DNA from: Akkermansia muciniphila
Lineage (GTDB): Bacteria > Pseudomonadota > Gammaproteobacteria > Burkholderiales > Burkholderiaceae_C
DNA length: 64,000 nt
Reading direction: 5' to 3'
Assembly: GCA_943331105.2 (NCBI GenBank)
Contig: CALQKH020000010.1
Location: 1 to 64,000, forward strand
Made by a program: the position numbers and the translations under genes. Shown here piece after piece: positions 8,413 to 20,751 of the stretch. The notes under the pieces were generated by a model. The model was given only the letters and a program-made list of their open reading frames with translations. It was not told where the DNA came from and ran no database searches. The stretch's first letter is position 1. Every line of letters starts with the position of its first letter.

Positions 8413-10304
8413 GGTGCGTGCAACACCAGTTTCACGGGCAAAGCGTCCAGCAGGGGCTTGAGCGCCGCCCAGGCATCGGCAGGCGTGGCGCGGGCGTCCA
8501 CCGCCACCAGTGCATCGCCTGTTGCCTGCACTTGCGGCCATTGCGCGGGTGCAAGCTGTAAGGGTGCCATCGCGTTTTGGATCAGTTTCTGCACCACGGC
8601 CGCTGTGGCTGAGGTGCGCAATTCGGGTTTGTAAATTTTGCCCACGTTGGTCACGGGCATGGCGTTGAGCACCGTGATCGATTTGGGTTTGGCGGGGCCT
8701 TCGTCCACACGTTCGGCTGTGAAGGCGAGCAACTCGGCTTCGGTCACCTGGCTGCCGGGTTTGAGGGTGGCAAAGGCCACAGGCACCTCGCCTGCGTAGG
8801 CATCTGGCGCACCGACAGCCGCGCACAAGGCCACCTGCGGATGCGCACCCAAGGCGTCTTCAATCACCTTCGGGTCAATGTTGTGACCACTGCGGATGAT
8901 CAGGTCCTTGGCGCGGCCCGACAGGTGCAGGCGGCCCTGCGTGTCGATGAAGCCCACATCGCCCGTGATGAGCCAGCCGTCCGGCGTGAAGCTGCGTGCT
9001 GTCTCTGCGGCATCCAGATAGCCGGAGAACAAATTCGGTCCTTGGTAAAGCACCATGCCTTTTTCTCCAGCGGGCAGGGTGTGCGTTGTGGCCTGGTCAT
9101 CGCTGCTCAGCGCCACGATGCGCACACGCGCATGCGGCAAAGGCCAACCCACGCAGCCAGCGGGCGCGCTTAAGGCCGGCGGGGCCACGGTGCTCAGACC
9201 GGCGGTTTCGGTCATGCCCAAGCTCTCGTTGATGTGCAAACCGAAGGCTTGTTCAAAGCGTTGCGCCAACTCTGGCGGCAGCGGTGCCGCGCCTGTGCGC
9301 ACAGCACGCAGGGTGGAGATGTCGGCCCCCTGCAGCGGCACGTCCGCGAGGGCAGCCAGCACCGTGGGCACCCCCGACATCAGTGTGCAGCGGTGGTGGG
9401 CCACCAGCCGCCAATAGTTTTGCACCACCTCTCGGTTGCGAAACAAAGCCTCGGTCGGAATGATCACATGCATGCCGACTGCCAGCGAACACAAGGCGCC
9501 GGGCAGTACACCCGCCACATGGAAGAGCGGGTAGCCGTTGATCGTCACATCGCTCGAGCGAAAGCCCTGCATGTTGGCATTGGCCCAAGCTGTAAAAACC
9601 TGTGCGCCATGGCTGTGTCTGGCCAGTTTGGGGGCTCCGGTGGTGCCGCCCGTGTGAAAGTATGCCGCGATGTCTTCGGGCTGAAAAACACGTTGGCTGA
9701 CCAGGTGGTCGGCCACTTGCGAGCTGCGCAAGGCGTGGAAGTCGTGGGCTCCAGCAGGCAGTGCGTTCCCATCTTGAAGTGGACCTCCGTCCGGTTGGAC
9801 CAGCAACACCGTCTTCAAGCTGGGCAACTGGGTTTGCAGCCGCAAGGCTTTCGCCCTGAGTCGGCTGTCGTCTTCGACGCCATGCGCGATCAGCACTTTG
9901 GCTTGGCTGGCTTGCAGCAGCGACAACAGTTTCTCTTCGCTGAGCAAGGGGTTGAGCGGCTGCACAATGCCTGCGGCTTCGCCCCCCCAAAGGGCCAGGT
10001 GGTAGGCCAAGCCGCCGGGCAACAGAACGCCCACAGGGTCTTGAGGGCCCACACCCAGATGGTGCAACAAATTGGCCGTTTGGTGGATGCCTTGCAGCAA
10101 GCTGCGGTAGGTCCAAGTGGTGGACGCTCCGCCGGGTTGGCCCGTGTGCAAAAAGCTCAGCGCGGGCTGGCCGGCATGAACCTGGGCACTGGTATGGATC
10201 AGGTCATAGGTGCTGGCCCAGGGCATGGCGTCGGCCAACGGCGTGGCCTCGATGCGGTAAATGTCGGCCAAACTTTGAACAGGATATGAAACAGTCAGGT
10301 GCAT
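8409..10304 (-). CDS. Acyl-CoA synthetase (AMP-binding)
   Basis: AYFHTGGTTGAPKLARHSH P-loop motif, YQGPNLFSGYLD, WLITGDVGFIDTQGRLHLSGRAKDLIIRSGHNIDP. ATG at 10304 preferred over 10418. Confidence 0.9.
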   Translation of the reverse strand: MHLTVSYPVQSLADIYRIEATPLADAMPWASTYDLIHTSAQVHAGQPALSFLHTGQPGGASTTWTYRSLLQGIHQTANLLHHLGVGPQDPVGVLLPGGLAYHLALWGGEAAGIVQPLNPLLSEEKLLSLLQASQAKVLIAHGVEDDSRLRAKALRLQTQLPSLKTVLLVQPDGGPLQDGNALPAGAHDFHALRSSQVADHLVSQRVFQPEDIAAYFHTGGTTGAPKLARHSHGAQVFTAWANANMQGFRSSDVTINGYPLFHVAGVLPGALCSLAVGMHVIIPTEALFRNREVVQNYWRLVAHHRCTLMSGVPTVLAALADVPLQGADISTLRAVRTGAAPLPPELAQRFEQAFGLHINESLGMTETAGLSTVAPPALSAPAGCVGWPLPHARVRIVALSSDDQATTHTLPAGEKGMVLYQGPNLFSGYLDAAETARSFTPDGWLITGDVGFIDTQGRLHLSGRAKDLIIRSGHNIDPKVIEDALGAHPQVALCAAVGAPDAYAGEVPVAFATLKPGSQVTEAELLAFTAERVDEGPAKPKSITVLNAMPVTNVGKIYKPELRTSATAAVVQKLIQNAMAPLQLAPAQWPQVQATGDALVAVDARATPADAWAALKPLLDALPVKLVLHAP

Positions 10305-10420
10305 GACCGATGTTAGCCGCCCTCTGCGGCTGTTTTGTCTCGCAAGTGGCAAGCGGGCGCTTTTCAACCCGCTGGTCATGTCACCATGCAGACTTTGCCG
10401 CCACCATTCAGGGATCACCG

Positions 10421-11395
10421 ATGCACGATGCCAGCGCCCTACCCACTTTTGAAGACGTCTTGGCCGCCGCCGCGCGGCTGCAAGGACATGCCCTCCGAAC
10501 GCCAGTGCTGCAATCGCGCACGCTCAACGCGCAGTTGGGCGCCCAGGTCTTCATCAAGTGCGAAAACTTTCAGCGCATGGGGGCCTTCAAGTTCCGCGGC
10601 GGCTTCAATGCCCTGTCACGGCTGACACCTGCCGAGCGCCAAGCCGGGGTGGTGGCTTATTCATCGGGCAATCACGCCCAGGCCGTGGCCTTGTCGGCGC
10701 AAATTTTGGACATCCCGGCCACCATCGTCATGCCGCACGACGCCTCACCCGCCAAGCTGGCGGCCACACGCGGCTATGGCGCGCAAGTGGTGGGTTACGA
10801 CCGCTACACAGACGATGCATTGGCCATTGCAAAAGGCCTGGCCGCCGAGCACGGCATGCGCTTTATTCCGCCGTTTGACCATCCGGACGTGCTGAGCGGC
10901 CAAGGCACAGCGGCGTTGGAGTTGTTTCAGGAAGTGGGCGAGCTCGATGCCTTGTTCGTGTGCTTGGGCGGTGGCGGCCTGCTCAGCGGCAGCGCCCTGT
11001 CGGCCAAGGCCCTGTCCCCAGCCTGCAAGATTTACGGCGTGGAGCCCGAAGCGGGCAACGATGTGCAGCAGTCCTTGCAACAGGGCCAGCGGGTGCGCAT
11101 CGCGACCCCGGTGACGATCGCCGATGGCGCGCAAACGCCCATGGTCGGCGAAATCACCTTCGAGATCATTCGCCGCCTGGTGGACGCTGTGCACACCGTG
11201 ACCGATGCGCAACTTGTGCAGGCCATGCGCTTTTATGCCGAACGCATGAAGATGGTGGTCGAGCCCACGGGTTGTTTGTCACTGGCAGCGGCCATTCAGG
11301 CCAGCGAGCAGCTTCAAGGTCAGCGCGTGGGTGTCATCGTGAGCGGCGGCAACGTGGATTTGAGCCGCTTTGCGCAGTTGCTCAGCCAAGGCTGA
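10421..11395 (+). CDS. Serine/threonine dehydratase family (PLP-dependent)
   Basis: KCENFQRMGAFKFRGG PLP-Lys motif, SSGNHAQAVAL, LGGGGLLSG; no C-terminal ACT domain. Confidence 0.88.
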   Translation: MHDASALPTFEDVLAAAARLQGHALRTPVLQSRTLNAQLGAQVFIKCENFQRMGAFKFRGGFNALSRLTPAERQAGVVAYSSGNHAQAVALSAQILDIPATIVMPHDASPAKLAATRGYGAQVVGYDRYTDDALAIAKGLAAEHGMRFIPPFDHPDVLSGQGTAALELFQEVGELDALFVCLGGGGLLSGSALSAKALSPACKIYGVEPEAGNDVQQSLQQGQRVRIATPVTIADGAQTPMVGEITFEIIRRLVDAVHTVTDAQLVQAMRFYAERMKMVVEPTGCLSLAAAIQASEQLQGQRVGVIVSGGNVDLSRFAQLLSQG

Positions 11396-11491
11396 AACCA
11401 GGCCTTCGGCCGGCACAGGCCAGCACCGCCGCATTGCGGTCGGTGCGGTCAAGCCTTGGACCAAGGGCATCGGCTTGCGCGCTTTGGCAGC

Positions 11492-12124
11492 TCAGTCGTT
11501 TGTCAGAAGTTGACTCAAATCGATTTGACGGCACATGCCCATCACTTGGGCCGAACTGTTGACCTGAAACTTTTGGTAGATGGTGGCGCGGTGTTTTTTG
11601 GCTGTATTGGGCTGAATGCCTGCGATCTGAGCGATGTCCGTGTTGGTTTTCCCTTCTGCAATCAGCATGAAAATTTCCTGTTCGCGCTTGGAAAGGCTTT
11701 CAAACAATCGTCGCAGCTCATTGGCCTTCACCCGTTCAATGTGTCTTTGCCGATCCAGTGCCAGAGCCTTGTCGATTGAGGCGCACAACTTGTCGCGCTT
11801 GAAGGGTTTGAGCAGGAAGTCAACCGCCCCAAGCCTGAAGGCCTCGATGATTTCATTTTTGTCGCTTTCACCGCTGATGTAGACCACCGGGGGTCTTCTG
11901 TTCAGCGTTTCCAGGCGGGCTTGCAGGTCCAGACCACTCAGGCTAGGCATTCTCATGTCCAAAAGCAACACGGCGGGAGAAATGTCCAATGCGCGGTCCA
12001 AATACGCTTGTGCATTGTCAAATGTGTCCACCGTGTAGCCCAGCATGGTCAGCGTGTCGCTGAGGTAAAAGCGGATATCGGGGTTGTCGTCAACCAAAAA
12101 GATATGGCCTAGCCGTTGTTCCAT
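11492..12124 (-). CDS. FixJ/LuxR-type response regulator
   Basis: HIFLVDDNPDIRFYL receiver, LLLDMRMPSLSG phosphoacceptor, LSKREQEIFMLIAEGKTNTDIAQIAGIQPNTAKKHRATIYQKF HTH. ATG at 12124; GTG at 12145 also possible. Confidence 0.88.
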   Translation of the reverse strand: MEQRLGHIFLVDDNPDIRFYLSDTLTMLGYTVDTFDNAQAYLDRALDISPAVLLLDMRMPSLSGLDLQARLETLNRRPPVVYISGESDKNEIIEAFRLGAVDFLLKPFKRDKLCASIDKALALDRQRHIERVKANELRRLFESLSKREQEIFMLIAEGKTNTDIAQIAGIQPNTAKKHRATIYQKFQVNSSAQVMGMCRQIDLSQLLTND

Positions 12125-12208
12125 GTTGACAGTATGCCGAGGCACGCCGGCAGAGACGAAATCCCCTTGGGCAAGGGGTTATGCGTCTGACCACCAGTTG
12201 TGCCGCCG

Positions 12209-12691
12209 TCACTGGGCTTTGCATGAGGCAGGTAAGTACTTGGTGGGCAGTCCGTTGGTTGCGGCAGGCCCACATCGCCAGCTGGCAACAGGTTTGCCGC
12301 CATCGGTACTGCCGTTGACCGCGGTGGTGCCTGCTTGCAACGGTGTCAGTGAAAGGCTGTTGGCCGATGCCGAGGTGCTGCCCCGCAAAGCTTGGTGGTT
12401 GCCCACCACGGTGATCACGCCATTGGCGTCAACCCCGATGCTGGTGACGTATTTGCTGGTTTGGGTATCGCACGCTCTGGACAAGCTGGCTGATACATCA
12501 GCCTCAGAGGCTGAGCCAATGGCTTCGTTGACGGCAGTTTTACAGCCACTGGTGGCCAAAAGCATCTCTGAAACTTTGGCCCTGATGCTGTAGTCTTGGT
12601 ACGCCGGAAGCGCCAAGGCACCCAAAATCCCAATGATCGCAATGACGATCATCAGCTCAATCAATGTCAAACCCTGTTGCCTTTTTTGCAT
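12209..12691 (-). CDS. pilA: Type IV major pilin (prepilin)
   Basis: Class III signal [34 protein letters not shown] and C-terminal Cys pair. Confidence 0.9.
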   Translation of the reverse strand: MQKRQQGLTLIELMIVIAIIGILGALALPAYQDYSIRAKVSEMLLATSGCKTAVNEAIGSASEADVSASLSRACDTQTSKYVTSIGVDANGVITVVGNHQALRGSTSASANSLSLTPLQAGTTAVNGSTDGGKPVASWRCGPAATNGLPTKYLPASCKAQ

Positions 12692-12759
12692 GGCATTTCT
12701 CCCTTAAGAATGGGCATTGATGGTAATCCATTCAATACCCAAATTCCATAAGGTCAAAT

Positions 12760-12775
12760 GGGAGCCGAAGCTCCC
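12760..12775 (-). terminator. Stable cUUCGg hairpin between terC and pilA
   Basis: Minus strand GGGAGC-TTCG-GCTCCC; no strong U tract, so could be an attenuator rather than a terminator. Confidence 0.4.
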
Positions 12776-12813
12776 AAAGGATCAAGCGGAGCGCACTGGA
12801 CGCCCTTTGAGGG

Positions 12814-13521
12814 TCAGGTGGCTTCTTGTGCCGTGCGACGGGCCATGATGATCTTGCCAGCGGCCAGAACCAACAAAGCACCTGCCAAGCCCAAACCGTA
12901 GCCCCAGATCTTGTCTTGAGGGATGTACTCGACCAAGCCTGGGTCAGTTTGGATCATGGTGCCGGCAATCCAACCCAAGAGCATGCCGCCCGCAACGATG
13001 ATGGCCGGAAAGCGGTCCATCAACTTGAGCACCAACTGGCTGCCCCAAACAATGATCGGGATGCTGACCAGCAAGCCAAAGATGACCAAAGGCATTTGGT
13101 GATCGGGGTTGCCAGAGGTTTGGGCGGCGCCTGCGATGGCGATCACGTTGTCCACGCTCATGACCAAGTCGGCAATGATGACGGTTTTGACCGCGCCCCA
13201 GAGCTTGTCGCTGCCCTGGATATTGCTGTGGTCGTCATCGGCATCGGGGGTCAGCAGTTTCACACCAATCCAGATGAGCAAAAGCGCGCCCACAAATTTG
13301 AGGAACGGAATCGCCAACAATGTGAGCGCAAAAAAGATCAGGATGACCCGCAAGATGATGGCACCTGCTGTGCCCCACAGGATGCCTTGTCTGCGCTGGT
13401 GCTCGGGCAACTGACGGCAAGCCAGGGCGATCACGACGGCGTTGTCGCCGCCCAGCAGGATGTCGATCATGATGATCTGGGCGACAGCAACCCAGAACGT
13501 AGCGGTCAGAAATTCTTCCAC
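12814..13521 (-). CDS. TerC family integral membrane protein
   Basis: DILLGGDNAVVIALACRQLP and ADLVMSVDNVIAIAGAA motifs, multiple TM segments. Confidence 0.9.
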   Translation of the reverse strand: MEEFLTATFWVAVAQIIMIDILLGGDNAVVIALACRQLPEHQRRQGILWGTAGAIILRVILIFFALTLLAIPFLKFVGALLLIWIGVKLLTPDADDDHSNIQGSDKLWGAVKTVIIADLVMSVDNVIAIAGAAQTSGNPDHQMPLVIFGLLVSIPIIVWGSQLVLKLMDRFPAIIVAGGMLLGWIAGTMIQTDPGLVEYIPQDKIWGYGLGLAGALLVLAAGKIIMARRTAQEAT

Positions 13522-13568
13522 GGTGGTCCTTTTGCCCGTTGGAGCGGGCGCTTATATGCAAAAAAATA

Positions 13569-13599
13569 AAGCCGGATTTTCCCTCAGAAAATCCGGCTT
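13569..13599 (-). terminator. Rho-independent terminator of sucCD
   Basis: 13-bp perfect stem AAGCCGGATTTTC/GAAAATCCGGCTT, loop of 5; on the minus strand followed by TTTATTTTTTT. Confidence 0.9.
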
Positions 13600-13660
13600 A
13601 TCTATTGTGGCAAACCACATCCCTGCCAAAAGCAGGTCATTTTGGTACAGAAGAAACGTT

Positions 13661-14557
13661 TTATTTCAGCTGAGCTTTGAGCAACTTGCCCAATTCAGAT
13701 GGGTTGCGTGTGACGATGAAGCCGCACTCTTCCATGATGGCCAGTTTGGCATCGGCCGTGTCGGCGCCGCCAGAGATCAAAGCACCTGCATGGCCCATGC
13801 GCTTGCCGGGAGGGGCCGTCACACCGGCGATGAAGCCCACAATCGGCTTCTTCATGTTGGCTTTGCACCACTGAGCAGCTTCGGCTTCGTCCGGACCGCC
13901 GATTTCACCGATCATGATGACCGCGTCGGTGTCGGGATCGTCGTTGAACGCCTTCATCACGTCGATGTGCTTCAAGCCATTGATCGGGTCGCCACCGATG
14001 CCGACGGCGCTGGACTGGCCGAGACCCACTTCGGTCAACATCGCCACGGCTTCATAGGTCAAAGTGCCCGAACGCGACACCACGCCAATGCGGCCTTTGC
14101 GGTGGATGTGACCGGGCATGATGCCAATCTTGATTTCTTCAGGGGTGATGAGGCCTGGGCAGTTGGGGCCCAGCAACAACGTGCGCTTGCCGCCAGCGGC
14201 TTCTTTGGCTTTCATCTTGTTGCGCACTTCCAGCATGTCCTTGACCGGAATGCCTTCGGTGATGCAAATGGCCAAGTCGAGGTCGGCTTCGACGGCCTCC
14301 CAGATCGCAGCGGCTGCGCCCGCTGGTGGCACATAAATCACCGACACGGTGGCGCCTGTGTTCTGAGCCGCTTCTTTGACAGATGCGTAGATCGGGATAT
14401 CAAAGATGGACTCGCCGGCCTTCTTGGGATTCACGCCTGCGACAAAGCAGTTTTTGCCGTTCGCGTATTCCTGGCACTTCTCCGTGTGGAATTGACCGGT
14501 TTTGCCGGTGATGCCTTGGGTGATGACTTTGGTGTCTTTGTTGATGTAGATCGACAT
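13661..14557 (-). CDS. sucD: Succinyl-CoA ligase alpha subunit
   Basis: [45 protein letters not shown]. Confidence 0.97.
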   Translation of the reverse strand: MSIYINKDTKVITQGITGKTGQFHTEKCQEYANGKNCFVAGVNPKKAGESIFDIPIYASVKEAAQNTGATVSVIYVPPAGAAAAIWEAVEADLDLAICITEGIPVKDMLEVRNKMKAKEAAGGKRTLLLGPNCPGLITPEEIKIGIMPGHIHRKGRIGVVSRSGTLTYEAVAMLTEVGLGQSSAVGIGGDPINGLKHIDVMKAFNDDPDTDAVIMIGEIGGPDEAEAAQWCKANMKKPIVGFIAGVTAPPGKRMGHAGALISGGADTADAKLAIMEECGFIVTRNPSELGKLLKAQLK

Positions 14558-14566
14558 ATTTGTTCC

Positions 14567-14648
14567 TAATCAGTTGGGGGCAGCGCTGAAAATCTGTCCC
14601 GCAAAGTTAATCAGTTGGGGACAGAGCTGAAGATCTGTCCCACAAAGA
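14567..14648. repeat. Two tandem 41-bp REP-like hairpin units between sucC and sucD
   Basis: Units 14567-14607 and 14608-14648 are 36/41 identical; unit 2 holds GGGACAGA-N8-TCTGTCCC. Confidence 0.75.
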
Positions 14649-14651
14649 CAT

Positions 14652-15812
<1,161 letters not shown>

Positions 15813-16001
15813 GAGGTCTTCTCTCAGAGGGGTGGGTAATTTCGGCCGGTCCGCTGGGGCCTTTCATTGCAAGAAAGACCAGCCAGCATGCGCTGGACAC
15901 TGCAGACAGCGACTGTATCATGCTGCAATGCACCAATCCTGAGCCACTCGTCTTACGTTGACTTGACGTTGTGAGTTCGATTTCCAGTGAAAGTAATACC
16001 C

Positions 16002-16925
16002 ATGGCCAAAATTTTCATCGACGGCGAAGCCGGCACCACCGGTTTGCAAATTCGCGATCGATTGGCGCAGATGCCGCATCTGGAGTTGCTCAGCATTGAC
16101 CCTTCTCGCCGTAAAGATCCCGAGGCCAAGCGCGAGCTGATGGCTGCTGCCGATTTGGTGGTGCTGTGCCTGCACGACGATGCGGCGATCGAGTCGGTGG
16201 CCATGATCGACAGTCTGCCGGGCGCCAAGCCACGGATCGTGGACGCTTCTACGGCCCACCGTTGCCACCCCGATTGGGTGTTCGGCTTTCCAGAATTGGC
16301 CGCAGATCAGGCCGCTGCCGTGCGCCAAGCGCAGCGGGTGGCCAACCCCGGCTGCTACGCCACGGGTGCGATTGCAATTTTGCGCCCTTTGATCGAGGCA
16401 GGCCTATTGGCCTCTGATTTCCCGGTCTGCTTGCCCTCAGTGAGTGGTTACTCTGGTGGTGGCCGCACCATGATTGAGGACTATGAGGCGGGCAAGGCCC
16501 CATTGTTTGAAGCCTACGCATTGGGTTTGCAGCACAAACACATCCCCGAAATCATGCGCTACACCGGTCTGATCTGCCGGCCTTTGTTTGTCCCCGCGGT
16601 GGGCAACTTCCGCCAAGGCATGCTGGTGCAACTGCCCCTGCACCTGGACACTTTGCCGGGCAAACCGACGGGCGCAGACCTGCACGAAGCTTTGCGTTCG
16701 CATTACGCGGCCAGCCGTGCCGAAGGCGGCTGGGTGAGCGTAGAGCCTCCCACCGACAACCTGAAGCTGGACGCCACGGCTCTCAATGACACGAACAAGC
16801 TGGAAATTCGTGTGTTCGCCAACGAGGCCGTCCGCCAGGCTGTGGTGATTGCCCGCCTGGACAATCTGGGCAAAGGTGCCAGCGGTGCAGCGGTGCAGAA
16901 CATCCAGCTGATGCTGGGTGTGTGA
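16002..16925 (+). CDS. argC: N-acetyl-gamma-glutamyl-phosphate reductase (type 2)
   Basis: [42 protein letters not shown]. Confidence 0.9.
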   Translation: MAKIFIDGEAGTTGLQIRDRLAQMPHLELLSIDPSRRKDPEAKRELMAAADLVVLCLHDDAAIESVAMIDSLPGAKPRIVDASTAHRCHPDWVFGFPELAADQAAAVRQAQRVANPGCYATGAIAILRPLIEAGLLASDFPVCLPSVSGYSGGGRTMIEDYEAGKAPLFEAYALGLQHKHIPEIMRYTGLICRPLFVPAVGNFRQGMLVQLPLHLDTLPGKPTGADLHEALRSHYAASRAEGGWVSVEPPTDNLKLDATALNDTNKLEIRVFANEAVRQAVVIARLDNLGKGASGAAVQNIQLMLGV

Positions 16926-16941
16926 TTGCTCCAGCTTGTCG

Positions 16942-16972
16942 GCCAAACGCCGCTTCTAACGGCGGCGTTGGC
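16942..16972. terminator. Hairpin between convergent argC and yaeQ
   Basis: AACGCCGC-N8-GCGGCGTT with further GCCA/TGGC pairing. Confidence 0.5.
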
Positions 16973-16973
16973 T

Positions 16974-17534
16974 TCACTTCCAGCGGATCAGCTCGATGTG
17001 CACGCTGCCCTTGTCGCTGCTGAAGGTGACGCTGCCTTCTTGCACGGTGGCTTGCAGTTGCATGCTGCGCTCGGCCAATTTCGCCAGCTCTTGTGAGCCT
17101 TCGGTGGGCACGCGCCAGACCTGCAGTTTGTCCAAGCGTGTGAGTTTGGTTTCGATGCCTTTCCACCAAACCTCGGCCGCGTGGTTGAAGCAATACAGCA
17201 GCACCTCATCCGCCTTTTGACAGGCCTTCATGATCGGCTTGTCTTCGGGCTGACCCACCTCCATCCACACGCGGGTGCGACCTGTGAAGTCGCGCAAACT
17301 GCAATCGGGGTCATCTGGGTCGGACAAGCCGGCCCCAAAAGCCAGCTTGCCGTCCCCATTGCAAACCGCTTGCAGTTTGTAAGCATTGATGGCCAGGGCC
17401 AGCAGGCGAATCATCATCCGCTCATCGGTCTCGCTGGGGTGACGCGCCAGCGTGAGCTGGTGGTCTTCGTAACAGCTGTGATCGATGTCAGCGATCGACA
17501 GGTTGGCTTTGTAGATGGTGGATTTGAGGGCCAT
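16974..17534 (-). CDS. YaeQ family protein
   Basis: MALKSTIYKANLSIADIDHSCYEDHQLTLARHPSETDERMMIRLLALA. Confidence 0.88.
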   Translation of the reverse strand: MALKSTIYKANLSIADIDHSCYEDHQLTLARHPSETDERMMIRLLALAINAYKLQAVCNGDGKLAFGAGLSDPDDPDCSLRDFTGRTRVWMEVGQPEDKPIMKACQKADEVLLYCFNHAAEVWWKGIETKLTRLDKLQVWRVPTEGSQELAKLAERSMQLQATVQEGSVTFSSDKGSVHIELIRWK

Positions 17535-17538
17535 GGTG

Positions 17539-19056
<1,518 letters not shown>

Positions 19057-19064
19057 TTATCTTT

Positions 19065-19679
19065 ATGAAACTCATCGGCTCCATTACCAGTCCTTATGTG
19101 CGCAAGGTGCGCGTCGTCATGGCCGAGAAGAAGTTGGACTACCAATTCGTCACCGAAGACGTGTGGTCAGCCCAAACCGTAATCCATGCGTCCAATCCGC
19201 TGGGCAAAGTGCCCTGCTTGGTGATGGAAGGTGGCGAAGCGGTTTTTGATTCCCGTGTGATCGTGGAGTATTTGGACACTTTGTCACCCGTGGGCAAGCT
19301 GATTCCGGTGGCGGGCCGTGAACGGGCTGAGGTCAAAACCTGGGAGGCGCTGGCTGACGGCTTGTTGGATGCGGCCTTGACGGCCCGCATGGAAGCGGTT
19401 TGGACTGGACGTGAAGATGCCCAGCGCAGCCAAGCCTGGATTGATCGCCATTTGGACAAAATCCAGCACGCCCTGAAGGCCATGAGCCATGGTTTGGGCG
19501 ACAAAGCATTTTGTTCTGGCATTCACCTGAGCCTGTCGGACATCGCGGTAGGCTGTGCGGTGGCTTATTTGGACTTCCGTTTTCCTCAAATCGACTGGCG
19601 CACGCCTTACCCCAATCTGCACAAGCTTTACGACAAGCTGGCGCAGCGTTCCAGTTTTCAGGAAACCCAGCCGGGCTGA
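19065..19679 (+). CDS. Glutathione S-transferase
   Basis: MKLIGSITSPYVRKVRVVMAEKKLDYQFV; NPLGKVPCLVMEGGEAVFDSRVIVEYLD. Confidence 0.88.
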   Translation: MKLIGSITSPYVRKVRVVMAEKKLDYQFVTEDVWSAQTVIHASNPLGKVPCLVMEGGEAVFDSRVIVEYLDTLSPVGKLIPVAGRERAEVKTWEALADGLLDAALTARMEAVWTGREDAQRSQAWIDRHLDKIQHALKAMSHGLGDKAFCSGIHLSLSDIAVGCAVAYLDFRFPQIDWRTPYPNLHKLYDKLAQRSSFQETQPG

Positions 19680-19858
19680 TTTGTTTCTTGGCGGTCCGTA
19701 CTGCGGTGGCCTTGTGTCGGTTGCTGCAAAAACCGGCAGATTGTCCGGTGCGCGTCTGTCCAGACAGGCTCGGCTCTTTATGATGATTCGGATGGGTTGT
19801 TCCAACGCCCATTCACATCGTCATGGGGCAGCGAGCTGCCCGTTTTCAGGAGAGTATT

Positions 19859-20731
19859 TTGCGCATTGCCACCTTTGTCTACAACAACAAACGCCAAGTC
19901 GGTCAAGTCTCGGTTGACGGCCTGCAGGTCACGCCTTTTGCCCTGACACAGGCCCAAGCCCAGCATGGCGCCCAAATGTTGATCGACGCCATGGTGGCTG
20001 GTCAGCCCTTGCCAGCTTTGACGGCCACCCCTTTGGCCATTTCTTCGGTCAAGCTCGAATCTCCTTTGCCTGTGCCGCGCCGCAATGTCTGGTGTGTGGG
20101 CCGCAACTACCACGCCCACGCCAAAGAGCTGCAGGCTTCGGTGTTCAAAGACAGCAACACAGACACCAAGGCTTGGCCCATCGTTTTCACCAAGGTGCCT
20201 GAATGCGTGGTGGGTCCCACCGACGATGTGCAGCTGCCCGGTGCTGCGGTGTCTGAGCAAATCGACTATGAAGCCGAGTTGGCGGTGATCATTGGCCAAG
20301 GCGGCAAAAACATCAGCCAGGCCGATGCGATGAAACATGTGTTCGGCTACACCGTGGTCAACGACGTGACCGCCCGTGATGTCCAGATGCGCCACCAGCA
20401 GTGGGACATGGGCAAGTCTTTTGACACCTTTTGCCCCATGGGTCCGTGGCTCGTGACCGCCGACGACATCGACGGCCGGAAAACCCGTGTGCGCTGCTGG
20501 GTCAATGGCGAATTGCGCCAAGACGGCCCGACCGAGAACATGATTTTCGACATCCCCACGTTGATTGAAACCATCTCGCGCGGCATCACGCTTTACCCCG
20601 GTGACATCATCGCCACGGGCACGCCTGCCGGTGTGGGCATGGGTTTGAATCCACCCCGTTACATCGCCAAGGGTGATGTGATCCGTGTTGAGATCGATGG
20701 CATCGGCCACATCGAAAACCGTTTCGTCTGA
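19859..20731 (+). CDS. Fumarylacetoacetate hydrolase family protein
   Basis: WCVGRNYHAHAKEL, DYEAELAVIIG, GYTVVNDVTARDVQ, PGDIIATGTPAGVGMG. A TTG start at 19859 follows AGGAGAG; ORF-track ATG is at 19823. Confidence 0.88.
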   Translation: MRIATFVYNNKRQVGQVSVDGLQVTPFALTQAQAQHGAQMLIDAMVAGQPLPALTATPLAISSVKLESPLPVPRRNVWCVGRNYHAHAKELQASVFKDSNTDTKAWPIVFTKVPECVVGPTDDVQLPGAAVSEQIDYEAELAVIIGQGGKNISQADAMKHVFGYTVVNDVTARDVQMRHQQWDMGKSFDTFCPMGPWLVTADDIDGRKTRVRCWVNGELRQDGPTENMIFDIPTLIETISRGITLYPGDIIATGTPAGVGMGLNPPRYIAKGDVIRVEIDGIGHIENRFV

Positions 20732-20751
20732 CACCCATCAGGAGACAAAAA

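Noticed and set aside
9234-10289. 351-aa + strand ORF opposite the acyl-CoA synthetase
   Set aside because: Shadow ORF with Gln/His-rich composition and no domain signature.
13442-14569. 375-aa + strand ORF opposite sucD
   Set aside because: Antisense shadow of a highly conserved gene, no recognisable domain.
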